Of a stretch of DNA of 64,000 nt, positions 21,893 through 34,624 are shown in pieces (position 1 is the first letter of the stretch; every line of letters begins with the position of its first letter). The stretch spans positions 104,128,877 through 104,192,876 of the forward strand of contig CM038049.1 in the NCBI GenBank assembly GCA_021397845.1, read 5' to 3'. Source of the stretch: Areca catechu (taxonomy: Eukaryota; Streptophyta; Magnoliopsida; Arecales; Arecaceae). Both the position numbers and the translations under genes were made by a program. The notes beneath the pieces were generated by a model. The model had not been told where the DNA came from and ran no database searches. It worked only from the letters and a program-made list of their open reading frames with translations.

Positions 21893-22582
21893 CTGACCCT
21901 ATGTCAAATTGATGCCCTTAATTTGATTTCTCATGAGATGAATGAAATGCAAAGGTGCTGCAGAAGTGTGTTGCAATTTGAAAGTGGTGTGGAAAACGTG
22001 ATGAAAAAAATGTCCAAAAACTCTGAAAAATTCACAAAGGATTCCTAACTTATATGTTTCAATGTAGATGAAAGGAATTTTAAAACTAAAATCTATACTA
22101 ATCTAAGCAGATCCTACAAATGAAGATAAATAAAAAGGACAGAACATAACCCTAATGACAGTGTCGAACTGCAGAAATTTTTATTTTTTTTATAATTTTT
22201 TTCTGATGATGAAATTTAATATGGTGATAACTGACTTAAAAAGGAACAAGAAAAAAAATATTTTAATAAAAAACTAGTGACTTGCCTTTGAAGTTGCAGG
22301 CGGATTACCGTCAGCCTACAGAAAATACAGCAAGCAGAAAAACATAACGTGACCAATGCAAAATTCACAAATGAAATCTAAAAAATCCTTTGGCTTTCTT
22401 TTTCACGGGTCAATCACAATGGCACCCCGACACGCCTTAGGAGATCCCCGTGGAATGGGAAGAGAGGGTGTTTAAACCCTACTTTCTCCTAAGACCGGAC
22501 GGCCTGGTAACGCACCCGATCCAAGTACTTCAAGGACTTAATGCTATGCAATCAGGAACTTATTCTACCATGCTCTGATACC
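21893..22582 (-). other. 5' leader of element C, primer-site-proximal part
   Basis: Continues the leader broken by element A. A 9-bp stem, CTTAGGAGA/TCTCCTAAG (22436-22444 with 22485-22493), sits where B and D have CCTAGGAAC/GTTCCTAGG. The primer site GGTATCAGAGCA is at 22571-22582; the base before it is A instead of T. No LTR of element C follows: a T-rich tract abuts the primer site. Confidence 0.82.
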
Positions 22583-22675
22583 TTTTTTTTTATTTTTTAT
22601 TTTATTTTATTTTGTTTTATTTTGTTTTATTTTTTTTTTTTATTATTTTTTTTCTTTTTTTTTTTTATTATTTCT
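22583..22675. repeat. T-rich low-complexity tract
   Basis: About 95 bp of T runs broken by A, G or C (TTTTA, TTTTG units). It replaces the expected LTR of element C and the 5' part of the right LTR-X copy. It may be a repaired junction or an assembly problem. Confidence 0.8.
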
Positions 22676-23252
22676 TATCCTATCTTATATTTGAATTTGA
22701 TTTAGGATCTGGTTGGTTATGATTGATATATGGATAGGCTTATCTTATCCTATCTTATATTTGAATTTGATTCGTTCTTATCTTTTTATCTTGTATTCAA
22801 ATTCAAATGAGGGTTGGAAAATCTATAAATACCACCCTCAGCCTTTTGTAACAGGAGGATGGATGAATAAAATTTCTATTGTTCTGTGTGAAGGATCTGT
22901 GTGCTCCTAGGGTATCTGTATGATCCCTTCTCCATCTTCCCAGGGTTTCTGTGTGATCCCTGATTTTGGGCATCTGTATGAGCCCAGGGCATCTATGTGA
23001 GCCCCTTTGCTATGTGCTTGTTCTTCTAGGGCATCTGTGTGAGCCCCTTTGCCATGTGCTTGTTCTTCTTGGGGAATCTATGTGAACCCCAGTATTTTAT
23101 CTTAACCCTGCACCCTCTTCTTTCCTCCTTTGCAAATCCTAATCCCTGGTGACTTTCATGCTCACCAGCGATCCAGTCCAATCCCTGTCCCGCATCAAGT
23201 GGTATCAGAGCTCAAAAAAAATTAGGGTATATTTTATCCCTGTCCCGCATCA
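22676..23252 (+). repeat. LTR-X, right copy, with embedded primer site
   Basis: Matches 120-588. TATA box TATAAAT at 22824-22830. The usual LTR end CCCGCATCA is at 23189-23197, followed by the primer site TGGTATCAGAGCTC (23200-23213). After about 23 more bases the last 17 bases of the LTR are repeated exactly (23236-23252). Beyond 23252 the sequence is the LTR of element D. Confidence 0.8.
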
Positions 23253-24606
23253 ATACCTCAATCCAAGGAGGAGACAACTTCTTTCCAGATAAACCCAAGC
23301 CAGGATGGCAAGAATTTTTCTTGAAGAGAGGATCAAGGAGGTGCCCCACAATGTTCCATAAAAATCTAAGTTATAAAAGGGAAGAGAGCATGTCTTGGGG
23401 AGAAAATCAAGGAGGCACCCAAAAGTTTCCAAAAGTGCCAAAGCCATGAAAGGAAGAAGCCTAAACTTGTGGAGCAAGACTAGGAGGTGTCCAAATGAGC
23501 CAAACCATGAAGGGAAAATCCTTGATTCATGGAGAGATACTAGGAGACACCCCCATAACCTGCCATTTGGAGCTGATTTTCAAGTTTTATTGAAATTTTT
23601 AGGCTGCCCACCCATGGAAGGAGTCTTGGGAAGAGAATTTGATGCCTAAAGTGTGGGTTAGTCCTATTAGTCCCACATGGGAAGTGTATGAAATTTTATT
23701 TCTTTGTTATGTCTATATATTCAACTCTATGTAACTCTTGAAAAAATGATGAATGAAATCAATTTCTGTGTGAGCAACTTTGTGTTTCTCTCTTCCGCAC
23801 TTGTATTCAGGTGTTGAGCTCCATGAGGGAGTAAATCCGGGTTCCCTAGGAACCTTGAGGAGGTGTGAGATCTCCAACCCCAAAACCCTAGCTTAGTCCA
23901 TCCATCTCTACTCCACCACCACCAAACCCTAATTTTCCATCTTCATCCCATGGCCCCTCTCTTCCACATCGAAGCCGGTCACCAGCATCCAGGTTCAGAT
24001 CAACTATTTCAACTACAGAGCCAGTTCAAAGGAGAGTCAGATCAGTATCAAGATCTCCAGAACTTCTACATCCAACAATCTTCATTAAATACTCAGGTCA
24101 ATGTCTTTCTTTGAGTTTCTGGTTTTTTTTTTTTTTTTTTTTTCTTCTTCCCAGATCTTGAGTCCAGGAGAAGCCGACCCAGCCACGAGACCAGTATTGG
24201 AGGATCCATTACGAAGATAGCCAAATCTGAGGATCCAACAATCTGCCCGAGAGAGTTCTTCCACCCAAATTCTATGAAGATCACTGTCTGGTTGGTAACC
24301 CATCTCTCCTCTTTATTTCTGTCCTGTTGAAAGTTCAGAGCGAAACCCTAGATCTGGGAGTTTCTCAACCCCCAGCGATCCGTTACTTCTGAACTACTCT
24401 GATAACCTAGTTTTTCTAAATTGTTCTTTCAATCATTACCTAGTTTCCTTCAACTTAGTTTAACTTTACTTTGAGTCAAAGCCAATTTCTGAAATATAAA
24501 AAAAAAAAAAAAAAAAAAAAATCAATCTCAATTTTTACTTTCCGCATATGCTTCTTTGTTCTTTGTTCTGCATCATTTTTGGTATTAGAGCTTCCGTTCT
24601 GCATCA
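23253..24606 (+). repeat. Element D 5' LTR, right part
   Basis: Matches 56387-57738 closely. The first 345 or so bases of this LTR are missing here and must lie left of the window, displaced by the LTR-X composite. It ends TCTGCATCA after an internal copy of LTR end plus primer site (24566-24606). It contains long T and A runs at about 24121-24143 and 24498-24521. Confidence 0.88.
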
Positions 24607-25502
24607 TTTTGGTATCAGAGCCCTGTCTAGGATTTCTGATTTGCTTGCATGTTTTGAGTGTCTCTCTTTTTTACTTTATCTGCTCGAAGTAGACTCCCCA
24701 GGATATCCGGTCCTAGGAACGAAGCGAGGTGCAAGCCTCCTCTTCCCATTCCACAGGATGTTCCTAGGGCATGTAGGGGATCCGCTGGGTTACAACTTCG
24801 TAGCAGGAATTGTAAATGGGGGAAGCGTTCTGTTTTCAGCCTGTAACTACCCTGTTACAGGAATTGTTTCTCATTGTAGGTAACTCCAAATTATATAATT
24901 TTTATTTTTCTGGAACCAGTATAATTGAAACTATTTTATATAATTTTACTGTAATTTATTGGTTTTTGTTAAATTTCTGAGAGTTAAATTACAGCAATTC
25001 TATTTCTATGTTTCTGCAATTCAATTTTTTTTGAGTGATCATCTCCTAATTCATCTTAAGGGCAATTGAGCAGGGGAGGAGTTGATAACCTCTCCTTAGC
25101 CCAAAACCACCACCCACTCATTCGATCCTAAGCCTAATTTTAAAATTTATTAGACTTAATTTGCCCTAGTGGGCTAGGGACATCAACAAGTTGGGTCAAG
25201 GCTAATGTTGAGTCAGTTTGTCTAGTTACTCTGTGTGTACTTTGTACTCAGTGTCTAGAATGGTGGTTCAGGGATTCTATCCCGAAGGGCTTGTGTGCTG
25301 GTCTGCCTACCTGGCCAATCTCTGATTGGTGTCTAGGATTGGCAATTAGGGACCTAACACTCCCCTTACACCTGCCTGGCTGAGTCCCGAGTTACTACAG
25401 GCTAGCTTGCCACTCTGATTGGGCATCTAATTTGGGCTCTAGATCTAGTTAGCCCGTAGTCGTTTCAGTCGAGTCTCATTTGGTGTGCTTGCTTGCATCA
25501 TC
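24607..25502 (+). other. 5' leader and primer site of element D
   Basis: The primer site TGGTATCAGAGCCC is at 24610-24623. The 9-bp stem CCTAGGAAC/GTTCCTAGG is at 24712-24720 with 24760-24768. The palindrome-like CCAATCTCTGATTGG is at 25315-25329. Layout and sequence follow the leader of element B. No coding sequence. Confidence 0.88.
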
Positions 25503-26097
25503 ATGTCCACCCAGAATGGAGTACCCTACCAACCTGGTCAAACCCAACCTGATTTAGAGGCCATGATTAGAACTCTTACCGAAAGTATGACCAAATTGAG
25601 TCAGGATATGAATGAGGATTTTGCCCAGTTTAGAGACCGAGCCCAGGGACTTGAGAAACGTAGACATCAAAATTGGACCCCTGATCCAAAATTTAATAGG
25701 CCCCAACCTCACCCATGCCAGGAGCCTAGGAGGACCTTATACTGTGATCCCGAGCATAACCCTAGGAGCCTATATCCATACTTGGTTGACTCAGAAAAGG
25801 GACCCGTTAGGAACACCGAACCTTATGCACCCACTTTTGATGGAAGGCAAGAGACATATATTAAGTGGGAAGAACAAATGGATCGATATTTTGAGTGCAC
25901 TAACATATCGAAATTAGGACAAGTTAGGTTGGCCAAAACCAAGTTCACCAAACATGCTAGGTCGCATTGGTATGCTATTGAGCGTGAGTGTTATCAAAGA
26001 AAAGAAAAAATATATACTTGGAGAGATATGAGAAGTAAGTTGAGAGATAGGTACCTAGGTAGATCCTATGAGAAAAGACTTTTAGACCAATGGTACC
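25503..26097 (+). pseudogene. gag: Gag of non-autonomous element D, first part (split by element Y)
   Basis: The start ATG 25503 (MSTQNGVPYQPGQTQPD) aligns with element B's Gag start; an in-frame ATG at 25485 is unsupported. It has an N-terminal helix-forming region and then the capsid-like domain (TFDG, WEEQMDRYFE, LRDRYLGRSYEKRLLDQW). Element Y starts at 26098, directly after the target duplication GTACC (26093-26097). The frame resumes at 53921, so the ORF was continuous before Y inserted. The apparent extension to 26273 reads Y's LTR. Confidence 0.9.
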
Positions 26098-27154
26098 TGT
26101 TGCCGCCTAGATCGCCGTGGAAGGTAGCTTTCGTGTGGCCTAGGTGTGCGGACTCCGTGCAGCGTCACCGGGCTCGTTGGTCGGAGACGATCAAGGGGAA
26201 CACAGTCGTAGTTGGGATGAAAGGGGCTTGGTACTGTCATGGCCCTCCTGTGGGCCTCTTTGGTGAGGAGTAATCTTCCTACTTATCGTCCCTCCGCCAG
26301 GCGATACCTGCAAAACAGGGGAGACCTGCACCGGGGATTCCGGTAAAGGCACTCCGACGATCAAGTCAATGGGACGATCGGAGGAGATAGGGGACCTCTG
26401 AGACAGAGAGCTTGGGGGGGACTCTCTGCTGCCAGAAGGTGATGGATGACGTTAGAATGAAGAGAGTGTGTTATCTCTTACCTTCCCCCCCCTTCTTACC
26501 TCTTCCCGCTGCTCTCATATAGATGAGCGGCTCTTGGTATTCAGAGGGGCACGTTCTTCTTGGTATAGGCCTGTGAAGTCTCTGCAGGCCTAGGAGGCCT
26601 AGGCAGGCTGGTCAGCTTCCCCTTTCTTGATGGCTCAGAAGATTTGGCAGAGGAGCCCAGCGCCTCGAGTGTGGCACCATTCATTATTTAGTGCAAACAG
26701 TAGCTTAGGGAACTTAAACGCGTACCTCTCTTTGCAGGCGGCGTGTCAGGCGGCGCGTCCAGGACCCACGTGGAGGGGGATCCATGGAAAGAGTGCCGGG
26801 CCCATACAGATGGGTTCTTCGGGAAACGTGCCGGGCCCACATGAGTGAGACCGATCCGAGTGGCGCTCCTAGTGGCCGAGTCCGGGATGCCGCTTCAAGA
26901 TGTCACGCGGGCACGCGGACCGAGAGAAGGCCCGCATGAAGGCCCGCCATAGGGGCATGCCGAACTGGGCGCGTGAGATGGGCGAAGCCGGAGGAGAGCA
27001 GGTCGCGCCCTAGCGCGGGCGGAAGCATGCGGGCACGCCAAAGGGAACGGGTCGGCCGCTGCGCCGTGGGCGAGGGCGGAGCTGGACAGGAGCTCGGAGT
27101 GCCGCAGGCGGAGGCGGAGCTGGCCGGGCGTGTCCGTGCCGGGCTAGGCGCGGG
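26098..27154 (-). repeat. Element Y 3' LTR, left part
   Basis: Matches 51567-52622 closely. GC-rich. Open frames inside are chance frames in GC-rich DNA. Interrupted at 27154 by copia1; the last five bases GCGGG (27150-27154) are copia1's target duplication. Confidence 0.92.
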
Positions 27155-29578
27155 TGTTGGGTTCGGGAACCGCTGCGGAAGCGTGGATTTCAAAATTTTA
27201 TGAAATCAGGTCCGAACCCTAATCCCAAAATCTCCTTATTAGCAATTAAAACTATGACTACATGCATGTCCAAATTTAAACATAGTTTAGATACTAACCT
27301 CAGATCGCTATATCCAGTCTGATGTAGAAATAAACTCCAAATTGAGTAACCTTTTGAACACACCAGGCGTCCACTTGTCCGCCCTCCGATGGTGATCCAC
27401 ACGGGCAGATGATCAAGACAGTGACTCCTTAATTTGGGTTCCTTCCAATCAAGTTCTACCCCAAGAACTTGATATATGGGCTATTGGCTAGGACTCCTCT
27501 AGCCAAACTGGGACTAAACCTTCTCTCTTACCCTTCTCCTAGTTTTTAGCAACTTTGGCCCCTTAAGACACTCTTGTCTTAAGAATAAGCCCTTGTCCTA
27601 AAATGAGACAAGGCTTGTCTTGGAGGGAGAAGAAAATTAAGACAAAATTGTCTTAATGTAAGAAAGAAAGAAAGAAGAGGCGCCTTCTTCCTTTACCGTC
27701 GGAGAGTTTCTCTCTCTGACTCTCCTTCTGTTCTGAGATTCGACAGAGCCTAGGCTCTGTAAAGGAATCAAAGAGGAAAGAGAGGAGGGGGAAACAATCT
27801 TTTGGAGAGGGAGAGGGAAAAAGAAGCAAGGCTTCGCCGTAGAAAATCTGGAATCATTTTTACGGTGAAGCCTTCTTCTTAAATAGGCGACAGAGAGGTG
27901 CCTTCTCATCTGAAATCATCCTCTCACGTCCCTCTCTCCCTTCTCACGTCCTCTCTCTTTATCTCATGGCCCTTGGGATTAATCTCACGGCCTTTGGGAT
28001 GGGAAGACGCGAAGAAGGATCGTGAAAAACACAGAAGGGCGCGCGCAGAAAGAAGAGTCGCGCCCCTTCGGTGTTTTTTTTTTTCTTTTCCTTTTCACGA
28101 TAATTTTTATTTTGAAGAGTCCATGCCTAGGTGGACTCTGATCCACGCCTCATTAGCCAAAAGACGCCGGTCCTTTTCTTTCTTTTCATGCAAAGACGCG
28201 ACTTGGAGAGAGTCCACGCGCGCGTGGACTCTTCTCCTTGCGCGCGCGCGTGGGAAGAGAGGGGGAGGGGCTTAGGCGATGTGGGAAAGGGGTTTAGCCT
28301 CTTAGGTTAGCCTAATTGCTAGCCTACAGTTAGCCCAATGTTTTGAATCTTCAATTAGATTCAAACCGGAATGAATTTGGATCTAAAAAAGACCAAATCG
28401 GAACCCTAACTCGAATCCGATTCAAGTAGAAGCCATGGTTTGCAACACATGCTAGTGTGTTCATCTGCAAACGAGATTTAATTCCAAATTAAATCCTTGA
28501 TTATCTGTCCTAAGTGTGTGACCCATTGGGTTCCATACCTAGCCAGCAGTGGGTCCGAGTGCATGTTGACCTAATTTGATCAGAACTCATTCTAATCGAT
28601 TTAGGTCAAATCGAGCTAACTCGAGTCAGTCAATTAGGACTCCTCCTAATTAGTGATCCAATTAAACCATTTAATTTGATCAACCCACAAGACAAGATTG
28701 ACGTCTAGCAACGTGTCATGTCTACCCGGAAGATATGGAAATTCTGGTGTAATTCCAAAACTACCCTTCAGTGGAAAGTTCTCGTACAATTCGATCCTTC
28801 AATCATCTTGCATCCCGAATGTAACTATGGATATGGAATCATGTCAAATCCAGTTTATACTCATTCCTAGCTCAGTCATACACTAATGATTCAATTAATT
28901 TGATATTAGAAATCATTTCTAATATCTGTACTTTGATCAAAGATTTCCTGAATCATCATCTGACCTAATTTGGCTGGATGCAATCTCCTCCTACTAGGAG
29001 TGATCAATTCCTTGTTGACCTACTCATTTCCTTCATATACAATTCACCACACCCAGCATCAACCTTGTACATGACCCAGTGTCATGAATGAGATTGAACC
29101 AAAGCATGGGTTCATGTACATAAGGTATTATGGTAGTCTCAGGTCATAGGACTACTTGTACAACTCCCACTATGAGAAACATCTATTGACATGTAGCTAA
29201 GGCTCCATTAGATGTTCTCAAACTGGATCTATTCAGTGAACTCATTCGCTAATGAGCACCCACATCTTGTATTAGTGTCCTACATAAGTGACTGTGAGAG
29301 CAGTCACCCTTTTCAGCATACATAGGATGTGCCAGTCTTACCAGAAACCCTGATCCCCAACTCAGGGTTCCTATGACTAGGAATATTCTAGATTAGGGTT
29401 TTAAGGCCTTAGATCTCACTGGTATGATCTCATCACAGCCCTAGGACCATAGCCCTAACCTATGGGGTTAATCATATAATGACACAGCGAATGATGAAAA
29501 ATTAATGCCTTTATTAACTTGTCAATTTACAATGGTCTGGGAGATACAAATATTGGCTTATAGGGCATAATCCTTTCA
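27155..29578 (-). repeat. Copia1 3' LTR
   Basis: 2424 bp. A TATA-like CTATTTAAG (- strand) is near 27884. A perfect 24-bp palindrome with a GC-alternating centre is at 28209-28232, and a related palindrome with the same arms is about 90 bp away near 28120. Short inverted repeats with AAGACA/TGTCTT arms cluster at 27565-27660. Confidence 0.93.
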
Positions 29579-29592
29579 ATCTCCCACTTGCA

Positions 29593-32500
29593 CTAAAGCC
29601 AATCGCTCTTATTCTTTAACCCCATACTGTCGAGGTGGCGATCAAACTCCCGCTGTGGTAGAGCCTTAGTGAACGGGTCTGCTATGTTGTTCTTTGTATC
29701 CACTCTATTGATGCAGACTTCTTGTCTCTCGATTATCTCTCGGACAAGATAAAAGCGTCTCAGAATGTGCTTGGACTTGTGGTGGGCTCTCGGTTCCTTA
29801 GCTTGAGCAACTGCTCCGGTGTTATCACAATAGAGTGGCACCGGGTTCTCAATCTCAGGAACTACTCCCAACTCTGTGATGAATTTCTTCATCCAGACAG
29901 CTTCCTTGGTGGCTTCACTGACAGCTATGTACTCTGCCTCGGTAGTTGAGTCAGCTACAGTCTGCTGTTTAGTGCTCTTCCAACTTACTGCTCCACCATT
30001 CAAGGTAAAGACATACCCTGAAATGGATTTACTATCATCTGGGTCTGATTGAAAACTAGAGTCTGAATAGGCTTCTAGTTTAAGATCAGACCCTCCGTAT
30101 ATGAGAAAAATATCCTTAGTCCTTCTCAGGTACTTAAGAATATTTTTCACAGCCTTCTAGTGATCCTCTCCTGGATCAGCCTGAAATCTACTGGCTACAC
30201 CCAAGGCATATGCCACATCAGGCCTGGTACATAACATAGCATACATAATCGACCCTATAGCCGAAGCATAAGGTATAGAACTCATTCTATTTCTTTCTTC
30301 AGGTGTCTTAGGAGACATCCTCTTAGAAAGACGTATGCCATGACCAATAGGTAAGTAACCTCTTTTACTTTCCTCCATGCTAAATCTTTTTAGCACCTGG
30401 TCAATGTACCTAGACTGGGATAAGCCTAGCATCCTTCTTGATCTTTCCCTGTAGATCTTTATACCCAGTATGTAGGATGCTTCTCCCAAGTCTTTCATGG
30501 AAAACTGTTTCGATAACCACACTTTGACTGATTGTAATATTGGGATATCATTCCCAATAAGAAGATGTCATCAACATATAGAACTAAGAAAACTATGGCA
30601 CTCCCACTAGTCTTCTTGTACACACAAGGTTCATCCTCATTTTTGAAAAAATCAAATTCTTTGACTGTTTTATCAAATCGGATGTTCCAACTCCTGATGC
30701 TTGCTTTAATCCATAAATGGATTTCTTTAGCCTACATACCTGATTAGGTTTAGTCTCCAAGACAAAACCTTCTGGCTGTGACATATAAACCTCTTCCTCA
30801 AGGAAACCATTGAGGAATGCAATTTTTACATCCATTTGCCAGATCTCATAATCATGATATGCTGCTATAGCAAGCATAATCCGAATAGATTCGAGCATGG
30901 CAACAGGGGAAAATGTTTCATCATAATCTATTCCCTGTTTTTGTCTGAAACCCTTAGCCACCAATCTGGCTTTATAAGTTTCAACTTGGCCATCTGCCCC
31001 ATTCTTCTTTTATAGACCCATTTACACCCAATAGGGTTAATACCCTCTGGTGCATCAACCAAAGACCATACTTGGTTGACATACATGGAGTCCATCTCGG
31101 ATCTCATGGCTTCCAGCCATCTGTCTGAGTCTCTACTCATGACTGCTTCCGTATAGGTTAGAGGCTCATCATTTTGAATGATTTGGGCTTCATTATTTTC
31201 AATTATGAACCCATACCTCTCAGGTGCTTGTCGCACCCTATCAGACCTACGGATAGGAGTGTGTTCAGGTTCTATATTAACTATGTTGTTACTTGACTGA
31301 GATGTGTCTATTTGTTGAATTTCATTAAGTTCGATATTTCTACCAGTGCCCTTTTGTAGGATGAATTCTTTTTCCATAAAAGTGGCATGCCTACTGACCA
31401 AAACCTTTTGCTCAGTAGGGTGGTAGAACAGATATCCTATACTATCTCTAGGATATCCGATAAATAGACATTTGTCTGCTCTAGTATCTAGTTTATGTCC
31501 AAAATTTCTTTTTACATAGGCTGGACATCCCCATATCTTAATATACTTAAGATTGGGCTTCTTACCTCTCCATAATTCATATGGAGTGCTAGAGACAGTT
31601 TTAGATGGTACTCTATTCAAGATATAAGTTGCTGTTTCCAAAGCATATCCCAAGAAAGAAAAAGGTAACTCGTGAAGCACATCATGGACCGTACCATATC
31701 CAATAAAGTACGATTCCTCCTTTCAGCAACACCATTTAATTGTGGTGTGTAAGGAGGAGTCCATTCAGAGATGATCCCTTATCTTTAAGGTGATCAAGAA
31801 ACTCAGTGGATAAGTACTCACCTCCTCTATCTGATCGGAGGATCTTTATACTTTTTCCTGTCTGTTTCTCTACCATACTTTGATACTCTAAAAATTTTTC
31901 AAAAGCATCGGACTTATGTTTCATTAGATACACAAATCCATACCTTGAAAAATCATCAGTAAATGTGATGAAGTATGAGTATCCACCATAGGCTTGAGTT
32001 GTCATAGGCCACATACATTTGTGTGTATGAGTCCTAATAACTCTTTTGTCCTTTCTCCATGTCCACTAAATGGAGTCTTGGTCATCTTACCCATGAGACA
32101 TGATTCACAAGTTCCTAATGACTCATAGTCATAAGATCAAAGAAATTTTCTTTGTATAACTTGTTAATCCTAGTCTCATTAATATGTCCAAGTCGACAAT
32201 GCCAAAGTAAGGTATTGTTAACATCATCTCTTTTCCGTTTGTTAGAAATATGAAAAATTATCATTAATGGAAGAGTTAAGAGACCATTGCAGAATATGCC
32301 ATAACATATAATTTCATTAGATAAAGAATTGAGCAGCCACTGCTCATTACATTCATAGTATATCCTTGTTTAAGTAACAAGGGTACAGATATAATATTTC
32401 TAATGATTTTTGGCATATAGTAACAATTCCTTAGCTCCAAGATCTTCCCTGAAGGTAACTTCAAAACATAAGTCCCCACAGCTTCTGCTTGGATGGGGTC

Positions 32501-33465
32501 CCCTCCAGCACCGTAGAGCTCAAAGTTACCTTCCTTCAATACTTTAAGCCCCTGAAGTCCCTGCAATGATTTGCAGATGTTATGACCACAGGCGGTATCC
32601 AACACCCAAGTATTTGAAATGGAAGAATCCAATGACAAAATAGTATGAACTTCTTTCATACCTTTTGGTGCCTCTGATGCACCAGGCTTCACACTTGCAA
32701 GGTAACCTTGCAGTTCCTTTTCCAATGACCCGGCTTGCCACAATGAAAGCAGGTCATCTGTCCGGAGGCCTTCTTTCCTTTCTTCTTCTTAATACCCCCT
32801 TTGGGATTCATCCTCTTACTGGAACCCTTTTGCCTGTCTTCTTCTTATCCACAAGAAGAACTGGAGCCTTATTTTTCTTTACATGGCTCTCTGCTGTCTT
32901 CAACATATTCAACAACTCAGGCAAGGAAGAATTTTTGTTCATATGGTAATTAAGAACAAACTGTAAAATGACTCTGGGAGTGATTGCAAGATCAAGTCTT
33001 GATTCACTCCCCATCCATTACAAAACCTAATTGACCTAATCGAGTGATTAGATCAATTATCTTTAATACATGGTCTTGTACTGATGTACCTTCTGTCATC
33101 CTTGCACGGAACAACTGCTTAGATATTTCATATCTAGCAGTTCTACTGTGTTCTCCATAAAGCTCTTTTAAATTTAGCAGTATGGAGTTAGTATCCATGC
33201 TATCATGCTGCCTCTGCAACTCGTTAGTCATAGAGGCAAGCATAACACATTTGACAGTAAGTGAGTCATTTTGCCACATATTATATGTGGTCTTCTCCTC
33301 TTGCGAGGCATCTTCCCTTGGTGGTTCCAAAATTGGGGTATCAAGAATATAGGAAATTCTTTCTTGACTGAGTACTATTTTCAAATTTCTCAGCCAATCA
33401 ACATAATTAGGCCCAGTCAATTTGTTGGCATCTAAAATACTACGGAGTGAGAGTGAAGAGGCCAT
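29593..33465 (-). pseudogene. Gag-pol remnant of copia1
   Basis: Reads in pieces: Gag (33004-33465, MASSLSLRSILDANKLTG), rest of Gag with the zinc knuckle near 32740, protease (DTACGHN, about 32580), integrase core (31736-32014 and 30928-31680), RT (30593-30964 and 30157-30522), RNase H (29593-30150). Small indels break the frame at several points, among them near 33005, 32020, 31776, 31000 and 30540. TAG at 30157-30159 replaces the Trp codon present in copia2. The domain order is copia-type. Comparison with copia2 shows the breaks are private to this copy. It cannot make a working polyprotein. Confidence 0.93.
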
Positions 33466-34624
33466 TTATCTACATTTAAACAAAGAACGAAAACATAAGC
33501 AAACAACCATGAAATGACACACATAATTAAATTAGGACTTTAATTTAATTATGTCTCCCACTATTTTATCGAGCATCATAACCCTCTATACGATGATCGA
33601 GAAACCTTAATTGGTCTTTCTTAGTGGGGTTGAGATCCCAATCCCTTATAAAAGACCTTGTGTGTACACAACAAATCTTATATAAGTTCATAGGTAGGAA
33701 AACTCTTTCCAATTGTAACCCGTACAATTCTCAACTTATCTCGGCCTCTAAAATATTAATAGCCTTGTGTATACACAACAAACTATAATATTTTGGTTAA
33801 GTAAGACCCTTCATAGCCATATATATCTGACTTTAATAGTAATACCCTTGTGTGTACACAACAAAATATTACTTTAAATCATGCCATAAATAAATAATTA
33901 TATTAGGCCAAAAATTGTGTTAGTCACCATATTAGGTCTTGTGTGTACACAACACCTAGTATAGATCGTAACACAATAATGACCTATCATGAAGGAAGGC
34001 CAACAATAGTATTTTAACACCAGCATGTTTGTCAAGAATTAAGTCAATCAGATCGGCCAGGCTAGTGGAAGAGATGTGGGGGTCCCCCCGTTGCTTTCCT
34101 AGACACCAATTTAAATTGGCCAGGTCAGACACGGAACCAATTAAAAACCACGATTCCCTTTACCTTCCAAGAACCACCTTCTAGACACACCGAAATGACT
34201 AATTATCCATCATGACTAATAATGCTTATCGGTTAACTATACTACCACTTAATATAATTTTAAGAGGGATTTATGCAATGCCAGCACATTCAATAAAAGC
34301 TATCACATATATTAATACATGCTTTAAACTAAGCAAATATGTGAAATGTGTGCCATCATACTAGGACAACCATTTACCACATAATGGATACACCATTATG
34401 CCAGGGCAACCTTCTTATTCAGTATGATGTCTCCAGGGCTAATCATATCTCTAAGACAATTAGGATTTCAGTGGAAAACCCTAACTGGTGGCAATCATCA
34501 AACTCATGTTCAATCAAAGACATGCATTGTGCATCAATAAAAACTTTAACATGATACTACATCATTCAATAAACATGAATGAACTGCATAAGTTTTAATC
34601 CTAATAAGGTGGCTCTGATACCAC
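33466..34624 (-). other. 5' leader of copia1
   Basis: About 1.16 kb non-coding. The sequence TTGTGTGTACACAA (once TTGTGTATACACAA) occurs at 33658, 33765, 33848 and 33939. The palindrome CCAATTTAAATTGG is at 34106-34119, with CCTAGACA before and GGCCAGGTCAG after it, as in the gypsy leaders. The primer site is at 34611-34623. Confidence 0.85.

Noticed and set aside
1..23252. LTR-X as one LTR split by an insertion
   Set aside because: The left and right pieces overlap (both contain the TATA box and downstream repeats), so they are two copies.
24498..24521. Poly(A)/poly(T) runs as LINE or SINE tails
   Set aside because: They lie inside both LTR copies of element D at equivalent places and have no flanking duplications.
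27637..28275. Open frames of 90-125 codons in the copia1 LTR
   Set aside because: They overlap the promoter and palindromes and lose their frame between LTR copies through indels.
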